From contig JASFXZ010000009.1 of assembly GCA_032209605.1 (NCBI GenBank), forward strand, positions 22,829,331-22,893,330: DNA of 64,000 nt, in the 5' to 3' direction. Below are positions 58,801 through 64,000 of this stretch, one piece after another. The notes beneath the pieces are model-generated. The model saw nothing but the letters and a program-made list of their open reading frames with translations, ran no database searches and was not told the origin of the DNA. Within the stretch, counting starts at the first letter, position 1. The number at the start of each line of letters is the position of its first letter. Both the position numbers and the translations under genes were made by a program. Origin of the DNA: Mactromeris polynyma. Lineage: Eukaryota > Mollusca > Bivalvia > Venerida > Mactridae.

Positions 58801-60219
58801 ACGATTCTTTCATTAACTTGAACCATTAAATTTATACAGAATTCCCATTATTCGATTCTAGATTGAATAATGTTGGCGGGGTATCAAGAACTAGTGATGA
58901 AGTTCAAAAGAAGAGGTTGGATTTGAAGGTGATTTTTCCCCATTATTTATTGTTTATTACGTAAGACTCGGAGCAGACGTTATTTCAACTGTATGCAAAC
59001 ATTCTGACAAAAGTAGGGATCTTTGTCTGTTTGCACTGCAAAAAGAGCACAAATCACTTACTACTAAGGGACGTCCACTTGTAAAGCCTATGACTGTTGT
59101 TACTACTACTGGGTATAGTATATAGTATATGGCCATTGTACTAGAGTGTATTTGTACTGGTTTGCAGCTTTTTGTATAAGCTTGACATAATGATTTTTAT
59201 TTTGTGCAAGATCCGGATGCATAGCACCAAGCTATGGATAAAAAACTAATTGAGAATAATGGAGTGTTGCAAGAATATTAATCTCTTTTAGTTGTGCTCA
59301 TTGGGTTATGTTTAAGCTTGCACCCAGTTATGGCAGAGTTACAGCCCTTGACTTAATTAAAATAGCATAAAGGGCATGGAATTGTATGCCACTTGTATCT
59401 CTTAATATTATATGAAAGAGTGATGAAGTTGTTATTGGGAATGCCATATACACATGACAACACCTCCCCACACAGACCCACGGGGTAACAGTTTGCAAAA
59501 CATTAGGCACTGAGGAGATGCAAGGGTAAACATGTATGGGAGTAGGGGTGCAATGAATGGTCTGGCCAACTATGAACTAAGGAGAATTTAGGAAGACGGG
59601 AACTTTAATTGATGAAATATATCACAGTACATGTCAAGAAAGTCAGTAATAATAGGCCAAGCTAGTATAATGAATCTTTCATGCAGTCTAAATAGCATGT
59701 AAAATTTACCTGACATTTTGTTTGTGTTTGTATTGTGACCGAAGAGCAGACTGAATTTATTCAATTTGAATGTTATGATACTACCATCTCAAAAAGTATT
59801 GGTTGAGTCATGGAACTTTGCAGGAATGATAATGGAAGTTCAGTAGAGAGGAAGATTGGGCTTGCATCTGGGTCCAAGGGCAAGGTCACTTTACTAAACT
59901 ATTTACACTATTATTACAATAGGCTAGAGAGCCAAGATGGTCCTATATTGGTCACCTAGTCATCCTGCTCAAGCTGACCAAAGTATTTGTTTATAATATG
60001 TATCCTACAAGCTGATGAATAGTTAGTAAGAATAAGCATTTGATTTCTGGCAAAGACAACCTAGTTGGTCTTTTGAATATGTGTTGACTTAGTTATTGGT
60101 AATTTATTTTGACATCCCAGGTACGAAAGATCTATGAAAGATGTGAAGGTACTACATGTATGCCTGAATCTGACTTCAAACAAATTCTAAAGTTAATTCT
60201 CAAAAATCCACCAGAATAA
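55838..60219 (+). CDS. putative spliced gene, three candidate exons
   Basis: Candidate exons: 55838-55897 (coding from ATG 55870, MGTPALTKH, GTAAGT donor), 58840-58928 (acceptor ttatacag; KFPLFDSRLNNVGGVSRTSD then EVQKKRLDLK, GTGATT donor) and 60121-60219 (acceptor catcccag; VRKIYERCEGTTCMPESDFK then QILKLILKNPPE, TAA). Phases are consistent (1, 0, end), giving about 71 residues. The middle exon resembles the last helix of Myb/SANT-like domains (RTxDEVxxKxxDLK). An out-of-frame ATG at 55862 precedes the chosen start. Exons may be missing, so this is a sketch. Confidence 0.3.
58051..58068. repeat. 18-bp perfect palindrome
   Basis: atgtcgtagctacgacat is self-complementary, at the edge of a stretch (ctgggggctgttttatcaag) that resembles ends of dispersed repeats. 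A small ATG frame (58201-58308, MATKCRRAGDRGVIRADRPR) follows, unrecognised. Confidence 0.7.
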
Positions 60220-60499
60220 AAAAGTACCACATTTTGGAGATGAAGGGTGTTCATTGTGGACAGGTGTCATGGATTTATTCCTTACATTTATAGTTCTTTA
60301 TAAACAACAATTTAATCACAACCAAGCTCATTACAATACAGTTTATGTATTTGATGCAATAAGTCACAGTCCATATGTTTTCTTGCATGCTAGTGTTACA
60401 GAACTGCTTTGTCATTAGTGTTCTGCGTTATATGTTTTATATTGACAAAATTGTTTTATTTTCCACACTGTTGTTTTATATCAATTTCACTTTTACAGA

Positions 60500-61361
60500 G
60501 TTCTTGTTCATAATGAGATGTTACAGTTACCATCCTGTATAATTTTCCAGTTCAAAGGCGTCAATACTTGTAAGTCCTTATTTTTATTACATCTCTGTGT
60601 TTCCGTCATTAGCCAGACTTGTTATTCACAACATGCTCTACACTTCTTTGTCATATATTTTTAAAGATTTTCTGTAGATGTTCTTGTGCATCAAATCCCC
60701 AGCATTGCCTGATTGACTTGCCGTAAAAGAACACTTTCATGTGTCTTAGACATTGAACTGATTTGACACGATTTTTACCGATGTAATTATACATGTACGT
60801 ACTTGAACTCAGAAATTCTGTTTTCAGTTTAACACTGCTGTAGGCCTTTCCCTTGGGGAAAATACTAATACTAATGCAGGGAAAGGTCACAGTTACCATC
60901 CACAAAGTATGGCCGCCTAGAACTGAAAGACAGGGCAATAAATCAAGGTGCTTAAGAAGTCCTTGAGGGAATTTCTTATCAGAGTGGTAAGTCAGATATG
61001 TTACATCCAAGACCTAGCTGCATTTCTTTTCAGTTGATCTGTAATATCATTTATCATAGAGCTGCAATCCAGCATAACCAATTTGGACACGGTGCATTGT
61101 GTGAGCCTCACTCCCATGCTTGTTTGTGTGATGGCTTTGTTATTCACTATTGTTTTGTTGGGACTTAGAGTCATTCAAGTACTTACAGAAAACTATCCAT
61201 ACTGGTTTGAAATCCAAAAATTGTGATCGATTGCTGTAAATATATTGGTCATATAGAACATACGTATTTATGCTATATATTTGCAGATCATGGGCGCGAG
61301 TACCCACACATCACGCAGCTACTGACACTCCGTCGTCTTTTTGATGGAAACTTCAACAAAT
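60500..61361 (+). CDS. two candidate terminal exons of an unrecognised gene
   Basis: Exon 60497-60571 (after tcacttttacag) reads VLVHNEMLQLPSCIIFQFKG then VNT and ends at a GTAAGT donor with one base over. Exon 61287-61361 (after atatttgcag) completes that codon and reads YHGREYPHITQLLTLRRLFD then GNFNK and a TAA. The phases agree. I do not recognise the family. The acceptor phase does not match the 60121 exon, so a different upstream exon or a separate gene is implied. The minus-strand ORF 60651-61010 overlaps the intron and has no support. Confidence 0.3.
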
Positions 61362-61759
61362 AATGTTACTGAAACACAACAAGTGACAGGAATCTCCATG
61401 ATTTGAAACCAACTCTATCAGATGGAAATGAGTTGCCATCAAGCATTACAGAGATTCAGATTCTGATGTTGGCTTGAACAGTTTGATAATGTTATTCTTG
61501 TTGCCCATAATGGGAAACGTTTCGATTTTTTTGAATGCCATCTGAATTCTTGATTTATTTTAAAAATGCGGTTTGAGTTGTGTTGACAGATTAGCATTTT
61601 TCAAGAAAGTGTTTCCATTTGTTTCATTTAAACAATAGGGACATTCTTAGTTCAGCATATGGTGCACATAATGCACTAGAAATCTCTCAGCAATCTTACT
61701 GTTTACATATGTGACAGTTGGTCTACCAGTGACATCACGGATTTCTCATTTTTTCCTAA

Positions 61760-62074
61760 ATGTGTGTTTCATACATGTTTAATGATGCAAAAGCTCAGAA
61801 TATTCAGCCTCTGAATGAGTTGGTTGTTAGTGGTGGTTGCAAGCATATCACAGCAGAGAACATTGCTTGGTCGGGACTAAATATTCACCACTTGCAACAG
61901 ATATTTGAATGCCAGGATGAAGATGGACTAGGAAACAGTTTAACTGTTAAAAAAAGTGCAGGTCAACCAAGAGTGACCAATACAACCGTCACACTGAACT
62001 TGGTTATTCAAAAGTTGCACAACATTTCAGAACAAAGTAATGACATTCTTGATTGTAATACACACATTTTCTAA
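61760..62074 (+). CDS. C-terminal fragment of an uncharacterised, possibly exonuclease-linked protein
   Basis: A 104-codon frame reads NDAKAQNIQPLNELVVSGGC, then HITAENIAWSGLNIHHLQQI, DGLGNSLTVKKSAGQPRVTN. This pattern (KIAxSGLxxxHLxxAFxxDxxxGLxxxLS...GxxRVT) I recall from the C-terminus of invertebrate proteins that also carry a DEDDh exonuclease domain. No such domain is seen upstream, so this is a fragment, a last exon or a pseudogene. The first codon is not a supported start. Confidence 0.35.
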   Translation: MCVSYMFNDAKAQNIQPLNELVVSGGCKHITAENIAWSGLNIHHLQQIFECQDEDGLGNSLTVKKSAGQPRVTNTTVTLNLVIQKLHNISEQSNDILDCNTHIF

Positions 62075-64000
62075 TACTGAGTAGTGTTTTCTAAATCACA
62101 TGGTGCCTTTCCATTAAAGTTCACCAAATGATTTTTACCAAGCTTAATTATTCAGATTGTCATCCATTCTGGTTGCATGAATTTTGGTAGAGTTATCTCC
62201 CTTTATTTATAGAAAATGGTATGAATATTTCATTGTCTATGCTTGTTCTCTTAAACCAATGGATGGTTTTGCATGAAACTTCACTCAAATGATTTGTACC
62301 AAACTTTGTTGTGCATATCCTTAGCATGTTGAATGATTTTTGATAGTGTTAACAGATTATAACATTGGTTAAACATTGTGTCAGGACTCGCTTCCTTATT
62401 ATGTGCCATTTGGTCATTCTTACCCCATTTGTGTATGTTATTCATTGGGTAAACCTTGCTTATTTCAGTATGTCTTGTATTGCTGTAGTAGTGTACATGT
62501 TTATCTACCAACCATTATCTATTATGGCACCATTCAACCTAGGTTTAATATTTGTGTCTGCTTATTTACTTAAAGATGTATCTGGCTCATTTGAAGGTAA
62601 AATGTTTGAATGGGTTTTGTCCAGTATTGTTGTTACATTGGCCAAAGCATCTTAAATTATAAATAAGAACAATTGCAATGTACAACCAATTGAAAATATC
62701 TCAGTTCATCATAATACTAATAGAAAAAACTACAATACCTACCCGCTTGTTTGTGATTATAGAAACCTCTTTTTTCAACAAATACAGATGATTACATAAT
62801 GAGTTCATTATTTGATAATGCATATTTATTGATATTTTAAGTGTATGAAATACATTTTTCCTATTTGGGAAGGTAAACAAATGAACTCGAAAATGAGAAA
62901 AGTATTATTTTAAATATATTCCTTCATTTTCCTACAAAAATGTACTTTTCACCATCTTCTGTCATCTATCCACGCCACTAGCAACATTTTGAGTTGTGCA
63001 TCAGCCAAGCACCACAACAGATGGTTACAGTTATGTTATATGACATGTATGCATCCAAGAACTTAAAGATGCTCTATTTTAAAACATACATTCTTCAATG
63101 TTTACATTGCAAATTACATTCTAACTCCCTCTGACAAAGTGGCATTGTAGGAGCGGGGGAGTTTTGTTAAAAAAAACATTACATTCCTTTTCACCGAAAT
63201 TAATGTTTTCCTCCAGGAATTTATATTAAATATATGTTAAATATCAAAAAGGCTGAAATTCTAATTTATGATATTCCATATTTCTGAAATAGGACTAGGA
63301 GGAATGAAATGGAATTCTGTCATATGAGGTGTTTTTTTTCAAAACTAACGATGTAACTAGTAATACATTGATCTAATCTTGTTTCTAATATATGTGGTGA
63401 ATTTGCATATAAATACACAATATATTTGTTGCTCGAGAAAATATTGTCAACTTTTTCATATTGTTTACCGTAGATTTATGTCGAAAATAGTCGGTGATCA
63501 ATGAAATTTGGACGTTTGTGCATGTGTAAACGCTTCGGATTAGCCAATCAGAATGTAGAGATTTGCTGAATTTGGAATTATTTTATCATGAACAAACTTT
63601 CATTCTATTACATTGCCATTTATGTAAGTGTTGTGGCAATGAATTTGCAAAGATATATGAATCACTTGTTTGTATATCTGTTTGTGATCTTTTTCACAAA
63701 TTCTTGAAAAGGTGCATTGTTGGTGAATGTATACGAACAAACTCATGCAATAAAGGAAGATCAAAATTTAATTGTTTGTCAAATGTATGCACTCCAGATG
63801 ATCACATGAAACCAGAGCCCGTATTCACTAACACTTTAAGACTGAACACTGATTCTCAATAACTAAGCCCATCACCTAAAAGTATTTTGTGAAAAATATA
63901 CTTCCGACAAAGTTGTTTTCGATAATTGTTTCAAAATTTCTAATGTATCGAGAGACCAAATCTAAATTTCTGGATGCATAACTTTATTAATTTTTCTGTT
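62075..64000. other. no supported gene
   Basis: The frames at 62365-62655 (hydrophobic, 96 codons) and 63563-63862 (99 codons, Cys-rich, HCHLCKCCGNEF) match no family that I know and lack splice or promoter support. gagcccgtattcactaacac at 63816-63835 resembles the end of a dispersed repeat. Confidence 0.35.

Noticed and set aside
60651..61010. 119-codon minus-strand ORF
   Set aside because: It shows no family signature and covers the probable intron of the 60497/61287 exon pair on the other strand.

Overview
This is a window of animal nuclear DNA, AT-rich and almost entirely non-coding. Genes here are split by GT-AG introns, have TATA and AATAAA signals, and sit among LINEs, tRNA-derived SINEs, DNA transposons, foldback elements and large minisatellites. 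The SINE body at 39.94-40.11 kb and the 'cataactctgcactt' type repeats at 33.6-35.6 kb are of a kind I associate with mollusc, especially bivalve, genomes. I infer a bivalve, without a species call. There is no operon, CRISPR array or other prokaryotic structure.

Two host genes can be reconstructed by joining exons in phase. (1) A galectin-like gene on + (16683-20044): TATA box, membrane-anchor exon with a Cys-rich stretch, three galectin-fold exons, stop codon and poly(A) signal. One splice donor is not canonical. (2) A mitochondrial single-stranded DNA-binding protein gene on + (33271-39293): six exons, phases consistent throughout, a presequence start MLRRLCSK, an OB-fold body and a poly(A) signal. 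It begins about 220 bp downstream of a 3.8-kb minisatellite of about 90 x 42 bp.

Layout: 0-3.4 kb, unannotated DNA, then a 5'-truncated LINE. 3.4-9.2 kb, a Harbinger transposase fossil, tRNA-like repeats and a RecQ-like helicase pseudogene. 9.9-16.1 kb (minus), a multi-exon DUF6589-like gene, now dead: a LINE has landed in it, it holds stops, and a 12-unit coding minisatellite lies within its last exon. A third LINE fragment sits in one intron. 16.6-20.3 kb, the galectin-like gene. 20.6-23.4 kb, three unrelated minisatellites (46, 44 and 41 bp). 24.0-25.9 kb, a decayed hAT transposase. 26.6-28.1 kb, a Tc1-type element with perfect 30-bp TIRs and a frameshifted transposase. 29.2-33.2 kb, the 42-bp array and a duplicated 80-bp block. 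33.3-39.7 kb, the SSB gene with repeats in its introns. 39.7-47 kb, paired SINEs, a large foldback element and a MITE cluster. 47.1-47.8 kb, a pseudogene of a Cys-rich, transposon-associated protein. 50-55.5 kb, dispersed repeats. 55.8-62.1 kb, several short exon-like pieces that may belong to one or more host genes.

Family names come from motif recognition by eye, with no database search. Exon models rest on splice-site signals and reading phase.
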